Source: Halobacteriales archaeon SW_5_68_122 | GTDB lineage: Archaea; Halobacteriota; Halobacteria; Halobacteriales; Haloarculaceae | DNA length: 8,376 nt | NCBI GenBank assembly: GCA_003022815.1 | Contig: PXSL01000037.1 | Location: 5,198 to 13,573 of the forward strand | Direction of reading: 5' to 3' | Shown here: positions 1 through 6,151 of the stretch, one piece after another | How positions within the stretch are numbered: position 1 is the stretch's first letter | Layout: each line of letters begins with the position of its first letter | The notes under the pieces: model-generated | Databases searched by the model: none | What the model was told of the DNA's origin: nothing | Seen by the model: only the letters and a program-made list of their open reading frames with translations | Program-made: the position numbers and the translations under genes

Positions 1-726
1 GTGCTCCGGAAGCGGTCGTCGCTGTTGGAGACGCTGGCCGACGGCCCGCTGACACAGCGGGACCTGCGCGACGAGCTCGGCGTCTCCCGCTCGACCGTGT
101 ACAAGGCGCTCCAGGAACTGGAGTCGGCGGGGCTCGTCGTCGGCTGTCCGGAAGGGTACGCGCTGACGGGGCTGGGCCGGCTGGCGTGGCGGCGCCACGA
201 CGCCTACCTGGCGCGGCTGGACCGGCTGACGGTCGCCGACAGGCTGCTCGCGTCCGTGCCGCCCGACCAGCGACTGCCGCTATCGTTATTCGAGCACGGC
301 ACGGTGTACGTCTCGGGGCGGCACGCCCCCGAGCGGCCGCTCGAGCAGATGGAGGCCCGGAGTGAGGTCGCCGACCGGCTCCGGTGTTTCTCGCCGTCGG
401 GGATGCCGCGCTACCTCAGGAACATCCACGAGCGGGTCGAGGCGGACCGACAGACCGCGACGCTGGTGCTGGAGCGACCCGCCCTCGAGCGGCTCGGGGC
501 CGAGTACGATAGGTTCGAGGCGGTCCGAGCGGACCCGAACGTCGAGTTCCGAGTGCTCGGCGAGGAGCTACCGTTCGCCCTAGTGTTATTCGACGGCGAC
601 GAACTCGGCTTCTTCGCGTACGACGACGGCGTCCCGGTGGGGGCGGCATTCAGCGACGACCCGGACGTCGTCCGGTGGGGCGAACGCCGGTTCGAGCGCC
701 GCTACGAGCGGTCGGAACCGGCGTAA
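1..726 (+). CDS. Winged-helix transcriptional regulator with FilR1-type C-terminal domain (5' end uncertain)
   Basis: Predicted DNA-binding regulator of 241 residues from a GTG at base 1 to TAA at 724-726. Residues 5-48 form a winged helix-turn-helix: a first helix around LLETLADGP, then QRDLRDELG, and a recognition helix from about residue 28 (VSRSTVYKALQELES); residues 52-62 resemble the wing. Residues about 115-237 look like the haloarchaeal/methanogen FilR1 'middle' domain (formerly DUF1724), which is thought to sense a ligand; the ligand is unknown. No membrane segment is visible, so it should act in the cytoplasm. Related proteins usually have several residues ahead of the first helix, and this reading frame is open at base 1, so the true start may lie upstream and the gene may be clipped. 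Domain family likely; target genes cannot be inferred. Confidence 0.72.
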   Translation: MLRKRSSLLETLADGPLTQRDLRDELGVSRSTVYKALQELESAGLVVGCPEGYALTGLGRLAWRRHDAYLARLDRLTVADRLLASVPPDQRLPLSLFEHGTVYVSGRHAPERPLEQMEARSEVADRLRCFSPSGMPRYLRNIHERVEADRQTATLVLERPALERLGAEYDRFEAVRADPNVEFRVLGEELPFALVLFDGDELGFFAYDDGVPVGAAFSDDPDVVRWGERRFERRYERSEPA

Positions 727-727
727 A

Positions 728-737
728 CGCTTTTGGC
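728..737 (+). promoter_or_regulatory. TATA-like box of the propeller gene
   Basis: The run CGCTTTTGGC lies just after the stop of the regulator gene and is centred about 26 nt before the ATG at 759. That spacing fits a leaderless haloarchaeal transcript. It suggests the propeller gene is transcribed on its own rather than only by read-through. Confidence 0.45.
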
Positions 738-758
738 CCGCCGCCGCCCATTCACGGT

Positions 759-1670
759 ATGAGCGACGACATCGGCCTCGACGAGAAGCGCGTCTACGCC
801 GACAGGGAGGAAGCGACGACAGCGTTCGTCGCCGCGGGGGCCGGCGTCGCCCGCGTCGAGGTGTCCGCCGACATCGTTGGCGAGTTCGCCCTCCAGCGGC
901 GGTGTACGGCCCGGGACGTCGCCGCCTCGGCGGGTCGGCTAGCCGTCGCGACCGCCGAGGATGTGCTGGTCGGCACCGTCGACGGCTTCGAGCCGACCGA
1001 GTTCGGCCCTGCGACGTCCGTCGGCTACCACGAGGGACTGGTGGCGGCCGGCGGGGAGCGGCTGGCCCGCTACCACGACGACGGCTGGGAGACGCTGGCC
1101 GAACTGGCCGACGTGCGGGCCATCGACGGCGATCTGGTCGCGGCCGCCGACGGCGTCCACCGCCTCGATGGGACCCCCCTCGGCCTGGAGGCTGTCAACG
1201 ACGTCTCGACGGCCGGGCGGCCGCTGGCGGCGACTGACGCGGGGCTGTACTACCTCGCCAACGGCTGGATGACGGCCGTGGAGGGATCGTTCCGCGCCGT
1301 CGCCCGGGACGCCGACGGCGAAACTGCCCACGCCGCCGGCGAGCGCCTGTACGAGCGGGAGTCCGAACGGAGTGAGGCCTCGGACGAGCCGAGCGGGAGG
1401 CGCGAGGCGCGAGCGAAGCGAGCGCCTCGGACAGGCGAGCGGCGAGCGGAGCGAGCCGCGAGCACCGACCACAGGGAGGGACGACACGCGAGCCGCGAGG
1501 ACGAGTGGCGGCCCGTCGAGGTGCCGGTCGAGAAACCGGTCGCCGGTATCGCCTACGGCGAGGCCACCTACGCCGTCACCGCCGACGGGACCTTTCTCGC
1601 GGACGCGGGCGACGGCTGGCGGCACCGCTCTCTGGGACTACCGGACGTGGCCGGCGTTGCCGTCCCCTAG
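759..1670 (+). CDS. HVO_0234-type beta-propeller protein with repeat-derived insert
   Basis: Conserved haloarchaeal protein of unknown function, 303 residues, no signal peptide or membrane helix. Short repeated beta-strand units with DG, GL and W residues (for example VGTVDGFEP, RYHDDGWETL, VHRLDGTPLG, GLYYLANGW, TFLADAGDGW) fit a beta-propeller of the HVO_0234 family. The frame is open from 675, but the ATG at 759 is preferred: it follows the TATA-like box and gives the acidic N-terminus MSDDIGLDEKRVYADR typical of the family. Residues about 200-247 are an Arg/Glu/Ser/Ala-rich stretch unlike the rest of the protein; its DNA is a set of palindromes (see 1359-1463). Homologues, as I recall them, pass from the 'ERLYE' strand almost directly to 'EWRPV', so this is an insertion of roughly 45 residues that keeps the frame. 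The TAG stop overlaps the stop of the convergent DUF373 gene. Confidence 0.75.
   Translation: MSDDIGLDEKRVYADREEATTAFVAAGAGVARVEVSADIVGEFALQRRCTARDVAASAGRLAVATAEDVLVGTVDGFEPTEFGPATSVGYHEGLVAAGGERLARYHDDGWETLAELADVRAIDGDLVAAADGVHRLDGTPLGLEAVNDVSTAGRPLAATDAGLYYLANGWMTAVEGSFRAVARDADGETAHAAGERLYERESERSEASDEPSGRREARAKRAPRTGERRAERAASTDHREGRHASREDEWRPVEVPVEKPVAGIAYGEATYAVTADGTFLADAGDGWRHRSLGLPDVAGVAVP
1359..1463 (+). repeat. Three palindromic elements with tandem G.A mismatches inside a coding sequence
   Basis: Three hairpins on the + strand share one plan: outer stem, GA/GA mismatch, two-base-pair inner stem, three-base purine loop. At 1359-1381 the core is GAACGGAGTGA (1365-1375) between CC and GG, with an outer GAG/CTC arm across one mismatch. 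At 1403-1429 the core is GAGCGAAGCGA (1411-1421) between perfect 8-bp arms CGAGGCGC and GCGCCTCG. At 1435-1463 the core is GAGCGGAGCGA (1444-1454) between GCGGC and GCCGC, followed outward by a second GA/GA mismatch and a GC/GC closing pair. Part of the third element is repeated: the 12-mer GCGAGCCGCGAG at 1451-1462 recurs at 1488-1499. All are read through in frame by the propeller gene. Confidence 0.8.
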
Positions 1671-2764
1671 CCCGGCAGTTCCGAGTCGGGGTCGCTCTGC
1701 CGTGGGAACCGCTGTTCGGCGACGGCGAAGGCGAGCGTGCTGGCCAATCCCACCAGCGTGCCGGCCAGCAACGTCGCCGCCAGGTACGTGAGGTCGGCGA
1801 ACGTTAGCGGCAGGAAGAACGCCGTCAGGCCGTGGAGGACGATAGCGATGGCGACGACGTAGAACGGCGCGTTGAGGTAGCGCCACCGGAAGCCGCCCTC
1901 GAGGTACTCGTCGGTGATGCGGCCCAGGGCGACGACGACACCGGCGGCGGCCACCCACTGGACGGCGCCGTAGACGAACGCCACCGTCGCGCCGAGCGCC
2001 TCCGGGTCGGCGTCGCCGACGGTGCCGATGGCGTCGAGGCCGCCGACGCCGCCGACCGCCACGAGCGCCGCCCCGACGACGGAGGTGACAAGCTGGACCC
2101 GGCCGGAGAACAGCCCCACCCGGACCCGCTCGACGGCGTCGTCGATGGCCTCCTCCAGTCCGAGGCCGCGGAAGAGGACGTACAGCCCCAGAAGCGCGGA
2201 GATAACCCCGAACGTCGACCCCGGTAGGCCGAGTTCATCGGCGACAATAGCGACCGGATAGATGAGCAGCAGGATGCCCAGCGGGACGAGGATGGTGCCG
2301 CGCGTCTCCGGGTCCGCGAGCACCTGCTTGAACGTGTAGTACATCGACTCGAGGTCCTGGGCCTGCCGGACGACCACCCGGCGGACGCCGTCGATGGGGA
2401 CCCGCGAGCGAATGACCGGCAGCACCGACTCGTCTTGGGCGCCGTCGGTGACCACCAGCGCCCGAACGTCCTCGGCGGTCGACAGCGACGCCAGCACCGT
2501 GTCCACCTCGTCACCGACCGTGCGGTCGGCGGAGACGTCGGCCTTGGCCGTTCCCGTGACCACCGCCACCTCGACGCTCTCGTCGTCGATTTCGTCGTAG
2601 ATGTGGACGCCCTGGAAGCAGACGTTCACGTCGGAGTCCTCCGGGTCGGCGTTCGCCAGGGCGACGGCAGCCTCTTCGACGGCGTCGCGGCCGACGACCG
2701 GCGTCTCGAAGTCGGTCTTGCGACCGAGGTCGTCGTCGAGGTCGACACAGAGGAGCAGGAGCAT
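1667..2764 (-). CDS. DUF373 family membrane protein
   Basis: Conserved archaeal protein of unknown biochemical role, 365 residues. The N-terminal half is soluble (residues 1-150): it opens with the typical MLLLLCVDLDDDLGRK and contains VCFQGVHIYDE near 49-59 and ALVVTDGAQDESVLPVIRSR near 102-121, all strong marks of the DUF373 family. The C-terminal half holds about six hydrophobic segments, near residues 157-176, 183-203, 223-244, 258-281, 300-318 and 323-348, so the protein should sit in the cytoplasmic membrane with a cytosolic N-domain. The length is normal and the frame is intact. The ATG at 2764 is chosen because it gives the family N-terminus. Its stop shares CTAG with the convergent propeller gene. 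A weak TATA-like ACTTAAC lies about 30 nt upstream, overlapping the end of the broken lipoprotein gene. Confidence 0.88.
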   Translation of the reverse strand: MLLLLCVDLDDDLGRKTDFETPVVGRDAVEEAAVALANADPEDSDVNVCFQGVHIYDEIDDESVEVAVVTGTAKADVSADRTVGDEVDTVLASLSTAEDVRALVVTDGAQDESVLPVIRSRVPIDGVRRVVVRQAQDLESMYYTFKQVLADPETRGTILVPLGILLLIYPVAIVADELGLPGSTFGVISALLGLYVLFRGLGLEEAIDDAVERVRVGLFSGRVQLVTSVVGAALVAVGGVGGLDAIGTVGDADPEALGATVAFVYGAVQWVAAAGVVVALGRITDEYLEGGFRWRYLNAPFYVVAIAIVLHGLTAFFLPLTFADLTYLAATLLAGTLVGLASTLAFAVAEQRFPRQSDPDSELPG

Positions 2765-2792
2765 CGCTCGTCGTGGGCAGTTCTCGGCGACG

Positions 2793-2801
2793 GGTTAAGT
2801 T
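2793..2801 (-). promoter_or_regulatory. Possible TATA box for the DUF373 gene
   Basis: On the minus strand AACTTAACC lies about 33 nt before the ATG at 2764. It is slightly far for a fully leaderless transcript and overlaps the TAA of the upstream lipoprotein pseudogene, so it is only a candidate. Confidence 0.3.
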
Positions 2802-3390
2802 CCTTCTCCCTGGACTGCCAGCGCGACGACGTACTTGTCGCCGAGTTCGACCGCCCCGCTGGCGTAGAGGTGGACGTCCACCTCGCGGCCGACCGCCAGC
2901 AGTCGGGCGTCGGCGTCGAACCGCGTCACCGTCGCCGGGGGACCGCCGACGGACGACTCAAACGCTCGACCGGCGCGACGCCGTCGAAGTCGGCGTACCG
3001 CTGCTGGGCGGCCTCGGCCAGTTCCGTCGGCGTCATCCTGGCGACCGGGCTGTACTCCCGTCCGAGAACCCGGACCTGCGGCGTCGAGAACACGGTGAAC
3101 ACCGCCGCCTGCACGCGCCGCCCGAGCAGGCCCAACTCGATGGCCTAATCGTACTCGGCGACGATGCTTGTCACCTCGACGGTCCGGCCGATTCTGAACC
3201 GCCGGGAGGCGGTCATCTCCTCGGTCCGGTGGTGGGTATAGCCGGTCTCCCGCTGGGCGTCCCGCGGCAGCGTGGCGCCGGCGGCCGCGAAGGCGGTGCC
3301 CTCGGCGGTCAGCCGTCCGGTACAGCCGGCGAGTCCGCCGACTGCGGCGGCGCCGGCGCCCGCGAGCAACTGGCGTCGGGTCGGCTCCAT
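2795..3390 (-). pseudogene. Broken DUF6517-like haloarchaeal lipoprotein
   Basis: Three pieces on the minus strand join into one DUF6517-like lipoprotein. Piece one (3390 to 3148, 81 residues) begins with a twin-arginine lipoprotein signal: MEPTRRQLLAG, a hydrophobic run, then the lipobox LAGC with Cys at residue 23. It ends VAEYD at an in-frame TAG (3145-3147). The same frame continues directly as AIELGLLGRRVQAAVFTVF, then VLGREYSPVARMTPTELAE, to about 2965. There the family-like reading moves to another frame (AFESSVGGPPATVTRFDAD, then VHLYASGAVELGDKYVV), consistent with loss of one base near 2964-2965; that frame stops at TAA (2795-2797). The end after VVALAV also looks short compared with relatives. 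Role of the family unknown; expected on the outer face of the membrane. Decay or sequencing error would both explain two separate lesions. It lies downstream of two other lipoprotein genes. Confidence 0.75.
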
Positions 3391-3469
3391 GGACCCGCAT
3401 AGACTTCCGGTGCAGTTGAGTTCGTCGTCCGACGGCGACGGGGGTCGGCCGGCCGGCCCGGCTGCCCGG

Positions 3470-4069
3470 TCATCTGCCGTCGCAAGACACCTCGGTCTGG
3501 TCGGTCTCGTCGGCGGTCTCCCACGTGCTGGAGTACCTCGGCGGGCTACCCCCCGATGTCGATACCTCATCATCGCCCTCCGTTCGGTGGTAGTACTTGA
3601 CGAAGACGTTCCGCACGTCCTGGTCGTAGTCGCCTTTCGGTGACAGGGAGCACGCGGCCACGTGCGTCGCATCGACGTCCGCGCTCTCGTCGTCGTGTTC
3701 GAACACGACGGCATCTAATCCACCAGGCGATCGCCCCTCGAGCATGACCGACTCGCTGGTCTCGAACTCCGGAAGGGCGACGTCCCACTTGCGTTCGTCC
3801 CAGTAAATCACGACCCTATCACCGGGTGAGGACCCGCCCTCGTCGGCGGTCCACTCCCAGGAGACGCGCGCGACATAGTCCTCGGGGTTGGCGTCGGCAC
3901 ACTCCACGCTGAACTCCATCTCGAAGTCGGACTTCTCGTAGGACGCGCCGCCACCGAGGGCCGTACATCCCGTCAGCGCCACTCCCGTCGCGGCCAGCAC
4001 CTCGCGGCGGCCGAACCCGGTCGGTTGGAGGGCGGAGGAACCGTCCGCCGGAGGGTCACTTCGTTCCAT
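3470..4069 (-). CDS. Haloarchaeal lipoprotein of unknown function (paralogue B)
   Basis: Predicted exported lipoprotein, 199 residues. After an unusually long polar N-terminus come a twin-arginine-like GFGRREVLAATG and the lipobox ALTGC, with the lipidated Cys near residue 35; the mature part is acidic with no further membrane segment. No known domain is recognised. It is clearly related to the gene just upstream (4214-4819): both have LGG..SY after the lipid Cys, then VSWEW, D.GG, a D.(G/R)KW segment, HDD, VD, AxCxL/SCxL, GDY/GNY, a (Y/F)(Y/F)HR near the C-terminus and a final Cys-rich tail. Three cysteines besides the lipid one are shared (VECAD, AACSL, VSCDG). The ATG at 4069 fits the strong TATA box about 29 nt upstream; a start nearer the RR motif is not excluded. 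Function unknown. Confidence 0.78.
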   Translation of the reverse strand: MERSDPPADGSSALQPTGFGRREVLAATGVALTGCTALGGGASYEKSDFEMEFSVECADANPEDYVARVSWEWTADEGGSSPGDRVVIYWDERKWDVALPEFETSESVMLEGRSPGGLDAVVFEHDDESADVDATHVAACSLSPKGDYDQDVRNVFVKYYHRTEGDDEVSTSGGSPPRYSSTWETADETDQTEVSCDGR

Positions 4070-4093
4070 TTCGCCTGTCTATTTCCGTTTCTC

Positions 4094-4102
4094 AATTAAA
4101 AA
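4094..4102 (-). promoter_or_regulatory. TATA box of lipoprotein B
   Basis: The minus strand reads TTTTTAATT here, in an AT-rich patch that stands out sharply in this GC-rich window. It is centred about 29 nt before the ATG at 4069, as expected for a leaderless or very short-leader haloarchaeal transcript. It implies that lipoprotein B has its own promoter although lipoprotein A lies upstream on the same strand. Confidence 0.6.
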
Positions 4103-4213
4103 TTTCCTATCTCTCGGGAAGTAATCTCGTCGGCAGAACGGCGTCCGCCGGCGACGTCGTCGAGGAGGCGAGGCGGACGAACGGGCTGGGCGCTACCGGC
4201 GGGGAACGACTCG

Positions 4214-4819
4214 CTACGCGGAGCCGTCCTCGCAGGGTGCCGCCGCGGCGTCGCTCTCGACCACCTTGCGCCACGCGTGGTCGACCCTTTTGAGGGCGCC
4301 GCCGGGCGTCCCCTCCGTCTCGTCCTCTTGGCCGGTGCTCCCGTCGCCGGGACGGTGGAAGAACTCGGCGTACACGGTGTGCTCGTCCGGCCCGTAGTTG
4401 CCCGTCGAGACGAGCCGACAGCTCGCCGAGTACGCGGTGTCGACGGCCGCCGCTCCGTCGTCGTGTTTGTAGGTCGTCGCCCCGCGGTGGCTCGTACCCA
4501 TTATCCGTTGGCTGTAACTCCGCCAACGGACCCCCTCCGTCGTCTCGTGGCTGTTCTCCACCAGTCTCCACTTCCCGCGGTCCCAGCTGATTCTCGCGAG
4601 GTCGGGCGTGTCGTTCCCGCCGTCGTCGCTCTGCCACTCCCACGACACTGTGACGACGCTCTCGTCGCCGTAGTCGCCGTCGGTACACGCGACGTCGAGC
4701 GCCAACTCGAGGTCCACGGGCCCGTACGACGGCTCCCCGCCGAGCCGGCTACAGCCGGCGAACGCCGCCGCACCGACGGCCGCGAGGACTCGCCGACGAC
4801 TGGTGGGCGGAGTTTTCAT
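4214..4819 (-). CDS. Haloarchaeal lipoprotein of unknown function (paralogue A)
   Basis: Predicted exported lipoprotein, 201 residues. The N-terminus MKTPPTSRRRVLAAVG is a twin-arginine signal, followed by the lipobox AFAGC with the lipid-bearing Cys at residue 23. The mature protein is acidic and has no further hydrophobic helix. It matches the next gene downstream (3470-4069) over its whole length, notably at VSWEW, SDDGG, ISWDRGKW, ET.E.V, KHDD, AVD, ASCRL, GNY, FFHR and the C-terminal PCEDG, so the two are a tandem duplication that has diverged widely. Conserved cysteines lie in VACTD, ASCRL and PCEDG. No known domain is recognised; a cell-surface binding or structural role is only a guess. 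The ATG at 4819 has a TATA-like box about 27 nt upstream and faces away from the radical SAM gene. Confidence 0.82.
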   Translation of the reverse strand: MKTPPTSRRRVLAAVGAAAFAGCSRLGGEPSYGPVDLELALDVACTDGDYGDESVVTVSWEWQSDDGGNDTPDLARISWDRGKWRLVENSHETTEGVRWRSYSQRIMGTSHRGATTYKHDDGAAAVDTAYSASCRLVSTGNYGPDEHTVYAEFFHRPGDGSTGQEDETEGTPGGALKRVDHAWRKVVESDAAAAPCEDGSA

Positions 4820-4841
4820 AACTGCGCATTCTCAAATCAGG

Positions 4842-4851
4842 ACAAAAGAAT
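4842..4851 (-). promoter_or_regulatory. TATA-like box of lipoprotein A
   Basis: The minus strand reads ATTCTTTTGT, centred about 27 nt before the ATG at 4819. The spacing suits a leaderless transcript. It lies in the 130-nt divergent gap shared with the radical SAM gene. Confidence 0.5.
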
Positions 4852-4912
4852 TTCGCTACGGATGGAACGTCGGGGGCGGTCCGACAGTGCCCGGCGCGAC
4901 CCCGGAACGCAC

Positions 4913-4921
4913 GACTTTTGC
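4913..4921 (+). promoter_or_regulatory. Possible TATA-like box of the radical SAM gene
   Basis: GACTTTTGC is centred about 33 nt before the ATG at 4950. It is the only T-rich stretch ahead of that start. Weak candidate; no ribosome-binding site is apparent nearby. Confidence 0.3.
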
Positions 4922-4949
4922 GGCTGGGGCGGGAAACGTGTTTCAACGA

Positions 4950-5945
4950 ATGATTTCGAAGGGCTGTGAACAGTGCGCCAAGGGCGGGAAGATGGTGCTT
5001 TTCGTCTACGGCTACTGTGACCAGCGCGACTGTTTCTACTGCCCACTTGGCGAGAACCGCAAGAACGTGAGCCAGGTGTACGCCAACGAGCGGCCCGTCG
5101 AGTCCGACGCCGACGTCATCGAGGAGGCAAAGCGGATGGACGCGCTTGGCTCCTCGATCACCGGCGGCGAACCCCAGGAGGCCCTAGAACGGACCTGCCA
5201 CTACCTCGAACTCCTGAAAGAGGAGTTCGGCGAGAACCACCATACCCACCTCTACACCGGCATCACGGGCGGCCGCGAGAACATGCGCCGCCTCGCCGAG
5301 GCCGGCCTCGACGAAATACGGTTCCACCCACCCTACGAGCAGTGGGGCGACCTGCACGGCACAGAGTGGGAGGAGATTCTCTACGTCGCCCGCGAGGAGG
5401 GGCTGACCCCGGCCTTCGAGATTCCGGGGATTCGCGCCGAGCCGGAGTTCCTCGAGTTTCTCGACGAGGGCGCCGCCGAGTTCTGCAACGTCAACGAGTT
5501 CGAGATGTCGGACGGCAACTACCGCCGGATGCAGGAGGCGGGCTTCGAGCTCGAGGAGGGCCACATGTCGGCCGTCGAGGGGTCGAAGGCCGCCATCCTC
5601 GAGGAGATGGCCGACCACGAGCGGGTGTACTTCTGTACGAGCGTGTTCAAGGACGCCGCCCAGCACCGCTCACGGCTCAAGCGGATGGCACGCAACATCC
5701 GCCGAGAGTTCGACGACATCACCGAGGACGGCACCATCGTCTACGGCAAGACCTGGGTGACCGAGCGCCGCCTCGAGGAACTGGGCGTCCCCGAGTCGTT
5801 CTACACCGTCAAGTCCGACCACGTCGAGTTGGCATGGTGGCTGCTTGAGGAGATGGTCGACGAGGGCGACCTCAAGGAGGGCGAAATCGTCGAGCAGTAC
5901 CCCACCTACGACGGGACCGTCGTCGAGCGGACGCCGCTGGCGTAG
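4950..5945 (+). CDS. Radical SAM protein, COG2108-like
   Basis: Predicted iron-sulfur radical SAM enzyme of 331 residues, substrate unknown. Cluster cysteines are C23, C28 and C31 in YCDQRDCFYCPLGE, which is a CX4CX2C arrangement instead of the usual CX3CX2C. A second pair, C6 and C9 (GCEQC), sits at the extreme N-terminus. SITGGEP at residues 69-75 is the GGE motif that contacts the SAM amino group. The opening MISKGCEQCAKGGK and the YANERPV segment near 44-50 match the archaeal group once described as related to pyruvate formate-lyase activating enzyme (COG2108). The frame is open from 4803, but the ATG at 4950 gives the family N-terminus; earlier residues look non-coding. Soluble, intact, with no partner gene beside it; followed by a clear terminator hairpin. 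Enzyme class confident, reaction unknown. Confidence 0.87.
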   Translation: MISKGCEQCAKGGKMVLFVYGYCDQRDCFYCPLGENRKNVSQVYANERPVESDADVIEEAKRMDALGSSITGGEPQEALERTCHYLELLKEEFGENHHTHLYTGITGGRENMRRLAEAGLDEIRFHPPYEQWGDLHGTEWEEILYVAREEGLTPAFEIPGIRAEPEFLEFLDEGAAEFCNVNEFEMSDGNYRRMQEAGFELEEGHMSAVEGSKAAILEEMADHERVYFCTSVFKDAAQHRSRLKRMARNIRREFDDITEDGTIVYGKTWVTERRLEELGVPESFYTVKSDHVELAWWLLEEMVDEGDLKEGEIVEQYPTYDGTVVERTPLA

Positions 5946-5946
5946 C
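5929..5946 (+). repeat. Direct repeat, copy 1 (radical SAM gene end)
   Basis: GGACGCCGCTGGCGTAGC covers the last codons and the TAG of the radical SAM gene. An identical 18-base copy lies at 6124-6141, outside any gene. Confidence 0.85.
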
Positions 5947-5963
5947 GAGGATACAGGTGATTC

Positions 5964-5999
5964 ACCGACGGCGAACGAAGTGAGCCGTCGGTCTTTTTT
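5964..5999 (+). terminator. Intrinsic-type terminator of the radical SAM gene
   Basis: A perfect 9-bp stem (ACCGACGGC at 5964-5972 with GCCGTCGGT at 5984-5992) encloses GAACGAAGTGA (5973-5983) and is followed by CTTTTTT. Within the loop GA/GA mismatches flank an AC/GT inner pair and a GAA turn, the same plan as the elements in the propeller gene. A second T6 run follows at 6008-6013. It lies 18 nt after the TAG. Archaeal termination depends mainly on the T-run; the hairpin may instead be a repeat that settled there. Confidence 0.7.
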
Positions 6000-6046
6000 C
6001 ATCGACGTTTTTTCGAGTCGAGCGGGACCTCCGGTCTTGCTGACCA

Positions 6047-6075
6047 TGCGAACGGCGGCGAAGCCGCCGTGAGCA
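6047..6075 (+). repeat. Fifth palindromic element, long inner stem
   Basis: Outer TGC/GCA pair (6047-6049 with 6073-6075), then GA/GA mismatches (6050-6051 and 6071-6072), then an 8-bp inner stem (ACGGCGGC at 6052-6059 with GCCGCCGT at 6063-6070) closed by a GAA loop (6060-6062). The plan matches the other four elements in this window, but the inner stem is longer. No T-run follows, so it is not simply a terminator. Confidence 0.7.
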
Positions 6076-6123
6076 GAGAGCGGTTCGCCGCAGGCGACCC
6101 CGACGAGGAAAAAGGTCAGAGTG

Positions 6124-6141
6124 GGACGCCGCTGGCGTAGC
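6124..6141 (+). repeat. Direct repeat, copy 2 (duplicate of the radical SAM gene end)
   Basis: Exact 18-base copy of 5929-5946. It is followed within two bases by GCCGTCGGCTTTTT (6144-6157), which resembles the right arm and T-run of the terminator at 5984-5999, so gene end plus half a terminator appear to be duplicated. Confidence 0.8.
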
Positions 6142-6151
6142 AGGCCGTCGG

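Noticed and set aside
939..1625. Long minus-strand open frame opposite the propeller gene
   Set aside because: Shadow of a GC-rich gene; composition lacks any family motif and the plus frame has the conserved protein.
3145..3147. In-frame TAG as a pyrrolysine codon
   Set aside because: I see no pylT-like tRNA or Pyl genes, the family is not a known Pyl protein, and a separate frameshift in the same gene favours decay.
2435..3148. 237-codon plus-strand open frame across the DUF373 start
   Set aside because: Antisense to recognised proteins on both halves and joined across their intergenic gap; Val/Asp/Arg-rich shadow.
2795..3400. 201-codon minus-strand open frame taken as one protein
   Set aside because: Only its last 55 or so residues match the DUF6517-like protein; the first part is an Arg-rich shadow of the true frame, so the locus was called a pseudogene instead.
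4277..4969. 230-codon plus-strand open frame opposite lipoprotein A
   Set aside because: Runs antisense to a gene with a clear twin-arginine lipobox signal and a paralogue; no motif of its own.
5964..5992. Kink-turn or box C/D RNA
   Set aside because: Tandem G.A pairs are present, but the loop is symmetric, the three-base bulge is absent, and no box C and box D pair with a guide sequence was found.
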